Shown: positions 1 through 7,719 of the stretch, piece by piece | Numbering within the stretch: the first letter of the stretch is position 1 | Layout of the letters: each line of letters starts with the position of its first letter | Assembly: GCA_003669575.1 (NCBI GenBank) | Contig: QWOR01000176.1 | Location: 1-16,873, forward strand | Length of the DNA: 16,873 nucleotides | Source of the DNA: Planctomycetota bacterium | GTDB lineage: Bacteria; Planctomycetota; Planctomycetia; Planctomycetales; Planctomycetaceae | Reading direction: 5' to 3' | The notes under the pieces: generated by a model | What the model was told of the DNA's origin: nothing | Databases searched by the model: none | The model's input: the letters and a program-made list of their open reading frames with translations, nothing else | Made by a program: the position numbers and the translations under genes

Positions 1-1886
1 ATCTCGAGCTTCATGATCGGCTCGAGCAAGCACATGTCGGCGAGTTGGAGATTGTCACGCATGATGTGCCATGCACAGGTTTCGAACGCCCGTTCCGACG
101 AGTCGACGTCGTGGTAGCTACCGTCGACGATTTCCGCGCCGACCTTCACCACTTCACACTCGCACAACGGGCCCTTCACCAAGGCACGCTGAAAGCCAAA
201 GTCGATGGCCGGAATGAACTGGCCAGGAATCTTGCCCTGCGTAATCTTGTTGAAGAACTCGTAGTTCTTCGGGTTTTCGTCAGGCAGTGGGAAGATCTTG
301 CCCACGACGTGAGCGTACTGTCCCGAACCACCCGTCTGCTTCTTGTGCTTGTAGTTGAACTCGACGGTCTTCTGTGGGGTTTCCTTGTACGCCACCTTCG
401 GCTGGCCGATCTTGGTGTCGCACTTGTACTCACGCTTGATGCGTTCCACATAGATTTCGAGGTGCAGCTGTCCCATCCCTGCGATGAGTGTTTCACCCGT
501 TTCCGGGTCGCTCATCACGTGGAAGGTGGGGTCTTCACGACGGAATCGTTCGAGTGCCTTGCTCAAGTTACTGGCGTTGTCGCGATTGGTCGGCTCGATT
601 GACAGGCGAATCACAGGCTCAGCGGCGTAGATGCTTTCCAGCGACACGTCTTCCAGTCCAGGACCGACGAACGTGTCTCCTGTTGCACAGTCCACACCGA
701 CGATGGCGACGATATCGCCAGCTTCAGCGACATCGATGTCCTGTCGCTCGTCGGCATGCAGGCGCACCAGTCGACCAAACCGCGTGGCCTTGCCGGTACG
801 CGTGTTCGTGTAGGTCTCGCCCTTCTTCAGGGTGCCCTGATAGAGACGGGTGTAGGTCAGCTGGCCAAACTGCTCAACGACCGTCTTGAAAGCCATGCCG
901 ATGGCAGGCTTCGTCGGATCGGGAGTCAGCGTGATGCGTTTGAACTCGTCAGGCTGGATTTCTCCGCTCTTGCGTGCAGCCGCCGTTGCATCGTTGTCGA
1001 TCGCGGTCACGACACGGTCCAGAGGGCTGGGCAGGAATGCAGCGACTGCGTCGAGCAGAGGCTGAACGCCCTTGTCCTTGAATGCAGACCCGCACATCAT
1101 CGGGGTGATCTCATGGGAGAGAGTCGCCTTGCGGATGACCGGGAACAGCTTCTCAGCTGGGAAATCAGTCTCATTCAGGATCGCTTCCATCAGCTCGTCG
1201 TCGTACATCGAGAGTGCTTCAAGCATCTCAGCGCGGTACTTCTTGGCGTCGTCGATGTAATCCTCTGGAATCGGCTTCACGACGACATCGATCCCCTTCT
1301 TGCCTTCGAAGTAGAGGGCTCGCATCTGGATCAAGTCGATAACGCCTTCGAACTGGGCTCCCTGACCGATCGGAATCTGCAGCGGCACCGGGGTCACGTG
1401 CAGCTTGTCACGGACCTGCTTGACGACACTGAAGAAGTTCGCACCGGTACGGTCCATCTTGTTGACAAACCCGATGCGGGGCACCTTGTAGCGCTTCATC
1501 TGGCGGTCAACGGTCAGGGACTGGCTCTGCACACCACCCACCGAGCACAGAACGAGAACGGCACCGTCGAGGACGCGCAATGAGCGTTCCACTTCGACCG
1601 TGAAGTCGACGTGGCCGGGGGTGTCGATCAGGTTGACCGTGTAATCTTCCTTGGATCCATCGACTTTGGTCGCTTCCCACGTCACCTGCGTTGCAGCACT
1701 GGTGATGGTGATTCCGCGTTCCTTTTCCAGGTCCATGAAGTCCATCGTGGCGCCGTCGCCGTCACCCTTCACTTCTTCGATCTTGTGAATACGACCGCTG
1801 TAAAACAGGATGCGCTCGCTGAGCGTCGTTTTGCCGGAGTCGATGTGGGCCGAGATGCCCAGATTACGGATATGCTGGAGGTCCAT
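1..1886 (-). CDS. fusA: Elongation factor G, mitochondrial/spd type (3' end cut by window)
   Basis: Translational GTPase that drives tRNA-mRNA translocation on the ribosome, in the cytoplasm. The minus-strand frame opens at ATG 1886 and runs off the window, giving about 628 residues of an expected ~690-700, so part of the C-terminal domain V is missing. Visible GTPase motifs are G1 AHIDSGKT (residues 13-20), the switch region with RGITI (58-62), G3 DTPGH (88-92) and G4 NKMD (142-145). Later motifs such as RFRREDPTF, GMGQLHLEIY and HKKQTGGSGQYA are typical EF-G domain III/IV sequence. AHIDSGKTT, and stretches close to LRVLDGAVLVLCSVGGVQ, resemble mitochondrial EF-G1 more than the classical bacterial GHVDAGKTT type. 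The gene stands alone: no rpsL, rpsG or tuf is beside it. No clear Shine-Dalgarno precedes the ATG. The family call is near certain; the subfamily call is by recalled similarity. Confidence 0.97.
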   Translation of the reverse strand, partial: MDLQHIRNLGISAHIDSGKTTLSERILFYSGRIHKIEEVKGDGDGATMDFMDLEKERGITITSAATQVTWEATKVDGSKEDYTVNLIDTPGHVDFTVEVERSLRVLDGAVLVLCSVGGVQSQSLTVDRQMKRYKVPRIGFVNKMDRTGANFFSVVKQVRDKLHVTPVPLQIPIGQGAQFEGVIDLIQMRALYFEGKKGIDVVVKPIPEDYIDDAKKYRAEMLEALSMYDDELMEAILNETDFPAEKLFPVIRKATLSHEITPMMCGSAFKDKGVQPLLDAVAAFLPSPLDRVVTAIDNDATAAARKSGEIQPDEFKRITLTPDPTKPAIGMAFKTVVEQFGQLTYTRLYQGTLKKGETYTNTRTGKATRFGRLVRLHADERQDIDVAEAGDIVAIVGVDCATGDTFVGPGLEDVSLESIYAAEPVIRLSIEPTNRDNASNLSKALERFRREDPTFHVMSDPETGETLIAGMGQLHLEIYVERIKREYKCDTKIGQPKVAYKETPQKTVEFNYKHKKQTGGSGQYAHVVGKIFPLPDENPKNYEFFNKITQGKIPGQFIPAIDFGFQRALVKGPLCECEVVKVGAEIVDGSYHDVDSSERAFETCAWHIMRDNLQLADMCLLEPIMKLE

Positions 1887-1973
1887 GGTCTGCTACTGAA
1901 CTGGAGAAGAAGGAAAGGGAGTGTGCCGGTTCTGGAAACACTCTGCCTACGGGCGGGAAACTCACAACCCTCA

Positions 1974-1993
1974 CGAAGCCGAAACGGGCTTCG
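1974..1993 (-). promoter_or_regulatory. Hairpin in the presumed fusA leader (7-bp stem)
   Basis: On the plus strand CGAAGCC (1974-1980) and GGCTTCG (1987-1993) form a perfect 7-bp stem with a 6-nt loop. It lies about 90 bp upstream of the fusA start, in the 5' leader if transcription begins further upstream. No T-run follows on either strand, so it is not a usual intrinsic terminator. Confidence 0.35.
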
Positions 1994-2047
1994 GGAGAAT
2001 CTGCGATGAATCTGCCGGAACTGTCGGCGATCCATCACTTTCGGGCA

Positions 2048-2089
2048 ATTGCCACGAAGCGGAACGGCAATCGCTGCCCGGAAGCAGCG
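2048..2089 (-). promoter_or_regulatory. Two adjacent small hairpins upstream of fusA
   Basis: ATTGCC (2048-2053) pairs with GGCAAT (2066-2071). Immediately next to it CGCTGC (2072-2077) pairs with GCAGCG (2084-2089) around a 6-nt loop. With the hairpin at 1974-1993 these make three short dyads upstream of fusA, compatible with a structured leader. 6-bp stems can occur by chance, so support is weak. Confidence 0.3.
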
Positions 2090-2520
2090 GGGGTCTTTGC
2101 ACGCAGCGTACGACTGGCCGCCGTTAGGCCATTCGCCACTGCGATGGCTCGGTCTGCTCAGTCATTGGTGTGACCCTCACAAGAACAATTCGCCTCGAAA
2201 CCTGAGTGCAAGCCGCCCACTCCACTCAGAAACATCCCCTTCGCTGGTCAAAGGCGGGCACGTCAAATAGACCAACGATTCCTCTCGTAAGAGGACGGCG
2301 TATCGTATCGGCGGGTTCGTGCGCAGGAAAGAGAGAAGCATTAAGTTTCAAAAATCGAGAGCACCGGGACTTACACACTGACCGTCAGTCGTGATAAGGG
2401 GCGGAAGAGAAGCAGTTTTCCCTCCTCGTATCCGGATCTCGGCCTTTCCAGGTGAAGTTCAACGATTGGGACCGTACGATCGACGGTGCGAGTCCTCAGT
2501 CGTCGATTCTCACTCCGCAC

Positions 2521-2526
2521 AGGAGA
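2521..2526 (+). promoter_or_regulatory. Ribosome-binding site of the sulfatase gene
   Basis: AGGAGA stands 6 nt before ATG 2533. It decides the start: the upstream in-frame ATG at 2452 has no such site and would bury the signal peptide behind 27 extra residues. Confidence 0.8.
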
Positions 2527-2532
2527 ACGTAT

Positions 2533-4122
2533 ATGATTTCTGCAAATCGGCTTCTGGCGTTTCTCGCCCTGTGCCTGGCGACAGGAGTACATAGCTGGGG
2601 CTACGCAGCCGAACTGTCCCCCAACTTCCTTGTGATCCTGGCGGACGACCTCGGGTATTCCGACATCGGGTGCTACGGGAGCGAAATTCAGACGCCGAAT
2701 CTCGATGCTCTGGCGGCGGGGGGGCTGCGATATACGCAGTTCTACAATACGACCCGCTGCTGGCCGACCCGTGCCGCCCTGCTGACCGGTTACTACGCCC
2801 AGCAGGTCCGCCGAGACACTGTGCCGGGGATCAAGAGCGGCGGGCTGGGCACTCGCCCCACCTGGGCTCCGTTGCTTCCAATGGCCCTTAAGCCGCAAGG
2901 CTACCGCAGCTACCACTCGGGCAAGTGGCATGTCGACTCGAAACCAATCGCAGCGGGGTTTGACCACTCATACTGGCTACAGGACTGCGGTCGGAACTTT
3001 CATCCGCAGGAGCATTATTCCGACGATGTCGCCCTCCCCGCAGTGAAGCCGGGGACAGGGTATTACTCAACCACCCAAATCGCCGAACAGGCGATCTCGC
3101 ATCTGAAAGACCACTCCCAAAATCACGCCAGCCAGCCATTTTTCCAGTATGTGGCGTTTGTGGCTCCGCATTTCCCACTCCATGCACCGCACGAGGACAT
3201 CGCCAAATACAAAGACTCTTACCGCGTCGGCTGGGATGTCATCCGCGAACGACGCTGGGAGAAGATGAAACAGCTGGGGCTGGTGTCGGGAGAGCTATCG
3301 AAGGTGGAGTACGATGTCGGTCCGCCGCATGACAATCCGAAGCACGTGGCCGACACCAGCCCCTTCGAGGTCAATCGCCCGATTCCCTGGAAAGACCTGA
3401 CGCCAGAACAGCAGGAGTTCCAGGCCACCAAGATGTCGATCCACGCAGCCATGGTCGATCGCATCGATCAGGAAGTCGGACGCCTGCTGCAGCAAGTCCG
3501 CAAGATGGGCCAGTGGGACAACACGGTCGTCATGTTTCTCTCCGATAACGGGGCCTCGGCGGAGATCCTGATCCGCGATGACGGCCACGATCCGAAAGCC
3601 CCACCGGGCTCGGCTTACACTCATCTGTGTCTGGGGCCGGGTTGGTCGACGGTCTCAAACACGCCGTTCCGTCGTCACAAGACCTGGGTGCATGAAGGGG
3701 GCATCTCGACTCCGTTGATTGTTCATAGTCCCCAACTCATCTCCACTCCCGGTGAATTGCGACACCAGCCGGGGCATGTCATCGACTTCTGGCCGACACT
3801 GACGAGTTGGGCTGGCGTCAAAGAATCTCCGCCAACTCCCGGGGCTCCGGAACGTCCGGGCATCGCCATCAACCTGGCCCCCGATGCCTCAGCAGTCAAG
3901 CGCGATCTCTGGTGGTCCCATGAAGGGCACCGCGCGATCCGCTCGGGTGACATGAAACTCGTCTCCGACCGAGGCAAACCGTGGGAGCTGTTCGACCTGA
4001 CCCACGACCGGGCTGAGCAGCACGACCTGACCAGTGCTCACCTCGACAAGGCCCGGGAGCTGGAAGCCCTCTGGGAACGCAACTGGGTTGAGTTCCAGAG
4101 GCAGGCCTTACAGCCTGAGTGA
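2533..4122 (+). CDS. Secreted Cys-type sulfatase (arylsulfatase family)
   Basis: Predicted to hydrolyse sulfate esters, probably on sulfated polysaccharides or aryl sulfates, outside the cytoplasmic membrane. The 529-residue product starts with a Sec signal peptide (hydrophobic residues about 7-20, likely cleavage after YAA at 26). The alkaline-phosphatase-fold hallmarks of the sulfatase family are present: metal-binding ADD at 37-39, the formylglycine motif C76-W-P-T-R80 followed by AALLTG, GKWH at 130-133 (Lys131, His133), HFPLH at 213-217 and SDNG at 337-340 (Asp338, Asn339). A later HKTW (Lys383) fits the C-terminal sulfate-binding lysine. Position 4 of the motif is Thr, an accepted variant of CxPSR. 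Length fits the family. Cys76 would need conversion to formylglycine; no maturase gene is in the window. The natural substrate and sulfatase subfamily cannot be read from this sequence. Confidence 0.93.
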   Translation: MISANRLLAFLALCLATGVHSWGYAAELSPNFLVILADDLGYSDIGCYGSEIQTPNLDALAAGGLRYTQFYNTTRCWPTRAALLTGYYAQQVRRDTVPGIKSGGLGTRPTWAPLLPMALKPQGYRSYHSGKWHVDSKPIAAGFDHSYWLQDCGRNFHPQEHYSDDVALPAVKPGTGYYSTTQIAEQAISHLKDHSQNHASQPFFQYVAFVAPHFPLHAPHEDIAKYKDSYRVGWDVIRERRWEKMKQLGLVSGELSKVEYDVGPPHDNPKHVADTSPFEVNRPIPWKDLTPEQQEFQATKMSIHAAMVDRIDQEVGRLLQQVRKMGQWDNTVVMFLSDNGASAEILIRDDGHDPKAPPGSAYTHLCLGPGWSTVSNTPFRRHKTWVHEGGISTPLIVHSPQLISTPGELRHQPGHVIDFWPTLTSWAGVKESPPTPGAPERPGIAINLAPDASAVKRDLWWSHEGHRAIRSGDMKLVSDRGKPWELFDLTHDRAEQHDLTSAHLDKARELEALWERNWVEFQRQALQPE

Positions 4123-4289
4123 AGGCCCTTGCAGCTCCTGTCGGTGAATCGGTCTTTCGACGGTTTGCAATCTCCGCTTACAATTCCGACTTACAGGAGA
4201 GGTCAATGCTTGTCGCCCCCTTGGGGAGATGAGCTGATTGGCATTGCGTCGGTGGCGGGTTCACTTCCCCCCGGCGCTGTTGATTCGTC

Positions 4290-4298
4290 AAGGAAGGA
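4290..4298 (+). promoter_or_regulatory. Ribosome-binding site of the thioredoxin-fold protein gene
   Basis: AAGGAAGGA lies 7 nt before ATG 4306. It selects this start over the in-frame codon 59 positions upstream, and the selected start gives a clean signal peptide. Confidence 0.8.
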
Positions 4299-4305
4299 CG
4301 GTCTC

Positions 4306-6240
4306 ATGCACCGAAAGAGTTTCGTCTCGCTGCTCGCGAGCTGTTGGGTGGCGTCCCTGCTGTTGACCAATGGTGGCAATATCTATGCCCAGGTGACAGC
4401 TGCCACGATTCTGAACGGTTATCGCCCGACTCAAACTGTCGAAGTGGAAACTCCCGACAAGGCTGAGTGGGCCAAGTGCAAGATTGAGACAGTCAAGTTT
4501 GGAAAAGGCTCGGGCTATCTGGTGACCGGTCCGCAGGGGCAGGTGCTCAGGCGATTCGTCGACCTGGATGGTAACGAGACGGTCGATCAGTACCGCTACT
4601 ACAAAGACGGCCTGGAAGTTTATCGCGAGATCGACGCGTCCGGTGACAAAAAGAAGGTCAACATCGACCAGATGCGGTGGTTCAATACCGGAGGCACCCG
4701 CTGGGGAGTCGACTCCAATAAGGATGGCGTGATCGAGCAGTGGAAGATCATCTCCGCTGAAGAAGTCTCGATGGAAGCTGTTCGCGCACTGGCAACCGGA
4801 GATGCCAACATCCTCAAGCCGCTCCTGGCCACGGCCGAAGACCTGACAGCTGTTGGAGTGGAGAAGGGCGCACAGGCCAACATCCTCAAGGCTGTGGCGA
4901 GCCCGGAGGAGAATCTGGCTGAGATCATCAAGAACTCGAAGACCATCAAGCCGACGACTCGCTGGATTCAATTCAACTGCTCGATGCCGTACATGGTGCC
5001 GGCCGAAGCGGGCAAGAGTACGCAGGATTTGTACGTCTACGAAAACGCGATGGCGATTGTCGAAAACGGTAAGGAGACGAACTCCATCCATCTCGGCGAA
5101 ATCGTACGTGTGGGGAACGCCTGGAAGCTGACGGTTCTGCCCCGCCCGGTGGAAGGTCAGGAATCGTTCGTGGCGGAAGGTGGCGGACTCTTCCAGTCGA
5201 CGGTTGCCTCATCGTCGCCTGGAAATGCGAGCCCCGAGGGGTCGCTCAAGCCGGAAGTTCAGCAGCTGGTCGATGCCATCAAGAAGATCGATGAAGCTCA
5301 GCCCGCAGCTGATGCGAAACCCGAAGAGTGGGAGAAATACCACACGACACGGTTTCAATACCTCTCCAAGCTGGCGGAGGTCGCCTCCACCGATGATGAG
5401 AGAGACAGCTGGCAACGTCAGCTGATCGAGGGGATCTTTGCGGCCACCCAGTCTGGCACCTACAAAAGCGGGCTGCCTCAACTGGAAACAATCGAAGCAC
5501 AATTCGCCAAGTCCGCGAAAGATGAACCGATTTATCCGTTCACCATCTTCCGCCGACTGCTGACTGGATACATGATCGATCTGGACAAGGCTCCCGTCGC
5601 GGATCGGCAGAAGGTTCAGGACCAATTGATGAAGTCGCTGGAAGACTTCGTGACTGAGTATCCCAAGGCAGAAGATCGTCCCGATGCTCTGCTCCAGTTG
5701 GCAGTGACGCACGACCTGAACTCGAAGCCCGCCGACGCGGCGAAGTGGTACACTCAAATCGCCAAGGAACATCCCGACAGCCGGGCAGCCACCCGGGCCA
5801 AGGGTTCGCTGCTGCGTCTCTCACTCAAGGGGCAGAAGCTCGAACTCAAGGGAAAAATTCTGGGCGGTGGGACCTTTGATGCTGCTCAGTACGCAGGCAA
5901 GGTGCTGGTCGTGACCTACTGGACGACCTACTGCACTCCGTGTACCGAGGAACTACCACTGCTGCTGGAGTTGTACGCCACCCAGAAGGCTGCGGGGATG
6001 GAAGTGGTCGGAGTGAACCTCGACATGGAGGGAGCCCCGATCAAAGAATTCATCGCCGAGCATAAGGTCCCCTGGCCGCACGTTCATGAGCCGGGCGGCA
6101 TGGAAGGTCCCCCAGCTCTGGCCTACGGAATCGTGGCTCTGCCGACCATGTTTATCGTCGATAAGACCGGAACCGTGGCAGCTGTGACGACCTCAATGGA
6201 GGACGTGAAGAAGCTGGTGCCGGATCTGCTGAAGAAGTAA
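4306..6240 (+). CDS. Exported TlpA/ResA-like thioredoxin-fold protein with N-terminal acidic repeats
   Basis: The 644-residue protein begins with a Sec signal peptide (about 1-28, ending NIYA). The last ~130 residues are a TlpA/ResA-like redoxin domain with active site C543-T-P-C546 and a cis-proline in ALPTMF (Pro613). It is therefore likely a periplasmic thiol-disulfide oxidoreductase. Before it, residues about 445-505 resemble TPR-type helical hairpins (DALLQLAVTH, AAKWYTQIAKEHPDS). The N-terminal region has three related acidic motifs: DLDGNETVDQYRYY (86-99), DASGDKKKVNIDQMRWF (110-126) and DSNKDGVIEQWK (136-147). These look like degenerate EF-hand or calcium-loop repeats but lack the final Glu of a true EF-hand. 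The middle (about 150-440) is not recognised. The gene lies 183 bp after the sulfatase with no terminator between, so co-transcription is possible. The redox partner and substrate are unknown. Confidence 0.85.
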   Translation: MHRKSFVSLLASCWVASLLLTNGGNIYAQVTAATILNGYRPTQTVEVETPDKAEWAKCKIETVKFGKGSGYLVTGPQGQVLRRFVDLDGNETVDQYRYYKDGLEVYREIDASGDKKKVNIDQMRWFNTGGTRWGVDSNKDGVIEQWKIISAEEVSMEAVRALATGDANILKPLLATAEDLTAVGVEKGAQANILKAVASPEENLAEIIKNSKTIKPTTRWIQFNCSMPYMVPAEAGKSTQDLYVYENAMAIVENGKETNSIHLGEIVRVGNAWKLTVLPRPVEGQESFVAEGGGLFQSTVASSSPGNASPEGSLKPEVQQLVDAIKKIDEAQPAADAKPEEWEKYHTTRFQYLSKLAEVASTDDERDSWQRQLIEGIFAATQSGTYKSGLPQLETIEAQFAKSAKDEPIYPFTIFRRLLTGYMIDLDKAPVADRQKVQDQLMKSLEDFVTEYPKAEDRPDALLQLAVTHDLNSKPADAAKWYTQIAKEHPDSRAATRAKGSLLRLSLKGQKLELKGKILGGGTFDAAQYAGKVLVVTYWTTYCTPCTEELPLLLELYATQKAAGMEVVGVNLDMEGAPIKEFIAEHKVPWPHVHEPGGMEGPPALAYGIVALPTMFIVDKTGTVAAVTTSMEDVKKLVPDLLKK

Positions 6241-6300
6241 GAAAGTCCACGGCAGATCAACGCACTCCGCTGGATCGCGAGAATGTCGCTGATTCCCCCG

Positions 6301-6329
6301 TTGCAATGACGATGGACAGTGCGTAGTAT
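6301..6329 (+). promoter_or_regulatory. Candidate sigma70-type promoter of recA
   Basis: TTGCAA (6301-6306) and TAGTAT (6324-6329) are separated by exactly 17 bp, each matching 4 of 6 consensus bases. A transcript would start near 6336, leaving a leader of about 60 nt before recA. This is a motif match only. Confidence 0.4.
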
Positions 6330-6344
6330 TCACGCGTTCACTAC
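6323..6344. promoter_or_regulatory. Inverted repeat over the candidate recA -10 and start site
   Basis: GTAGT (6323-6327) and ACTAC (6340-6344) form a dyad with a 12-bp spacer, flanked by GC and CGC that extend the symmetry with one bulge. It overlaps the proposed -10 box and transcription start, where a repressor such as LexA would act. It does not match the Gram-positive, alpha-proteobacterial or E. coli LexA boxes I know. Confidence 0.3.
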
Positions 6345-6398
6345 CGCCAGAATGGATGACAACAGGCGGCTCCCCCTCAACAAGCAGAAAGTTCGAAC

Positions 6399-7466
6399 AT
6401 GGCCAAGGCGAAGGCTTCCAAGCAGGCAGCGACCGAACAGAAGAGCGAAAATCCGGTGCTGAACAACGCTCTGGGAATGATCGAAAAGGCATTCGGCACC
6501 GGCTCGATTATGCGGCTGTCCGATCCTTCTCATGTCGCCATTGAGGGAATTTCGACCGGGGCGCTGTCGCTTGACCTGGCACTCGGTTCATCTGGTTTTC
6601 CGCGTGGACGAATCATTGAGCTGTTCGGACCAGAATCGAGTGGTAAGACGACGCTGGCATTGCATGTGGTCGCCGCCGCTCAGAAGTCCGGTGGCATCGC
6701 GGCGTTCATCGACGCAGAACATGCCCTTGATCCAGGCTGGGCCAAACGGATCGGCGTGAATATCGAAGAACTCCTCGTCAGCCAGCCGAGCCACGGCGAG
6801 GAAGCTCTGCAGATCGCCGAAATGTTGATCAAGTCGAACGCAGTCGACGTGATCGTCATCGACTCAGTGGCCGCTCTGGTTCCAAAGGCAGAACTCGATG
6901 GCGAGATTGGCGACAAGCACGTCGGTCTCCAGGCTCGCATGATGAGCCAGGCGATGCGCAAGCTGACCGGCGTGATCGCCAAGGCGAAGACCTGTGTGAT
7001 CTTCATCAACCAGATCCGCGAAAAAATCGGCGTGATGTTCGGCAGCCCCGAAACGACGCCAGGCGGTCGAGCCCTGAAGTTCTACGCCTCGGTGCGGGCT
7101 GACGTGCGCAAGATCGCGACCCTCAACGATGGCGATCAGCCGATCGGCATCCGCATGAAGGTTAAGGTCGTCAAGAACAAGGTCGCACCTCCCTTTCGCG
7201 TGGCTGAGTTCGACATGCTCGGCAGCCGCGGCATCAGCCTCGAAGGCGACGTCCTCGACATGGCAGTGCTGGCTGGGTTCGTCAACAAGAGCGGCTCGTG
7301 GTATGTCCACGGTGACAAGAAGATTGGCCAGGGACGCGAGAAAGCGCGGACCTACCTCGAAGAGAATCCTGATGCTCTCGCGGAGCTGAAGGGCCAGATC
7401 CTGGCAGCCCGGGCGACCGGTGAACTCGCTCCGGTATCAGTCGCAGCTAGCGGTGGCGACGAGTAG
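6399..7466 (+). CDS. recA: RecA recombinase
   Basis: RecA forms ATP-dependent filaments on single-stranded DNA, drives strand exchange in recombinational repair and stimulates LexA self-cleavage. The 355-residue length is normal. Walker A GPESSGKTT is at 77-85, the catalytic Glu in DAEHALDP is Glu107, Walker B VIVID is at 151-155, and the L2/DNA-binding region from FINQIREKIG to TTPGGRALKF is intact (about 202-228). The C-terminus is short and only mildly acidic (GGDE). The ATG at 6399 is chosen because MAKAKASKQ fits bacterial RecA N-termini; it lacks a strong Shine-Dalgarno. No recX or lexA follows. The gene is monocistronic, with its own candidate promoter and a strong terminator 25 bp after the stop. 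Confidence 0.98.
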   Translation: MAKAKASKQAATEQKSENPVLNNALGMIEKAFGTGSIMRLSDPSHVAIEGISTGALSLDLALGSSGFPRGRIIELFGPESSGKTTLALHVVAAAQKSGGIAAFIDAEHALDPGWAKRIGVNIEELLVSQPSHGEEALQIAEMLIKSNAVDVIVIDSVAALVPKAELDGEIGDKHVGLQARMMSQAMRKLTGVIAKAKTCVIFINQIREKIGVMFGSPETTPGGRALKFYASVRADVRKIATLNDGDQPIGIRMKVKVVKNKVAPPFRVAEFDMLGSRGISLEGDVLDMAVLAGFVNKSGSWYVHGDKKIGQGREKARTYLEENPDALAELKGQILAARATGELAPVSVAASGGDE

Positions 7467-7491
7467 TTCATGTCAGCAGCCACAAATGAAC

Positions 7492-7535
7492 AACACCCCG
7501 CACTGGTCTTCACCAGTGCGGGGTGTTTTGTCTTT
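7492..7535 (+). terminator. Strong intrinsic terminator after recA
   Basis: A perfect 15-bp stem (7492-7506 with 7513-7527), extendable to 16 bp with a CTTC tetraloop, carries the core CACCCCGCACTGG and is followed by TTTTGTCTTT. It lies 25 bp after the recA stop, between convergent recA and the LRR gene. Confidence 0.93.
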
Positions 7536-7555
7536 CCGACGCCAATGCGGCACGA

Positions 7556-7654
7556 CAGCGAGGGTGAGCGAAGAGAGACTCTCGATCACTCGCAGGTGCC
7601 AGGCAGAGCCACTTCACGGGCCTGATTGCAACTCGCCCTCGCTAACGCTTCGGG
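7556..7654. repeat. Degenerate copy of the GAAGCG/CGCTTC intergenic repeat
   Basis: The right arm CCCTCGCTAACGCTTCGGG (7636-7654) matches the right arm of the better copy at 9226-9243 in 17 of 18 positions. CAGCGAGGG at 7556-7564 looks like what is left of an opposing arm. Elements of this type are common in planctomycete intergenic DNA, from memory. The copy sits downstream of both convergent genes. Confidence 0.55.
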
Positions 7655-7719
7655 TGAGTGACTGGTGATTCTGGCACGCGCCCTGCGCGGCTGGTCACCC
7701 TCAACTTTAGCGAGTTCGA

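Larger units (their letters stand above)
1887..2532. other. Long intergenic region between divergent fusA and sulfatase genes
   Basis: This 646-bp stretch must hold the promoters for both divergent genes. No convincing -35/-10 pair was found for either. Short open frames here show no recognisable protein family, ribosome-binding site or composition like the neighbours, so none is called. It contains several small inverted repeats on the fusA side (listed separately) and an ACCGT-N7-ACGGT dyad at 2471-2487, about 45 bp before the sulfatase start, which could be an operator. No tRNA-like cloverleaf was recognised. Confidence 0.6.

Noticed and set aside
756..1583. A 275-codon open frame on the plus strand inside fusA
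   Set aside because: The opposite strand encodes unmistakable EF-G motifs across the same bases. The plus-strand translation matches no family and is a shadow of GC-biased codon use; the same applies to the frame at 45-602.
2049..2270. Short open frames in the fusA-sulfatase gap
   Set aside because: They lack ribosome-binding sites, overlap one another in different frames and show no protein-like composition or motif.
4123..4305. A terminator between the sulfatase and the thioredoxin-fold gene
   Set aside because: The only candidate, CCCC/GGGG around 4215-4225, has too small a loop and no T-run.
4288..5091. A 267-codon open frame on the minus strand
   Set aside because: It is antisense to the exported thioredoxin-fold protein and lacks a ribosome-binding site or recognisable motif.
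6241..6398. A standard LexA box upstream of recA
   Set aside because: Neither GAAC-N4-GTTC, GTTC-N7-GTTC nor the E. coli CTGT-N8-ACAG box is present; only the unrelated GTAGT-N12-ACTAC dyad was kept as a candidate.
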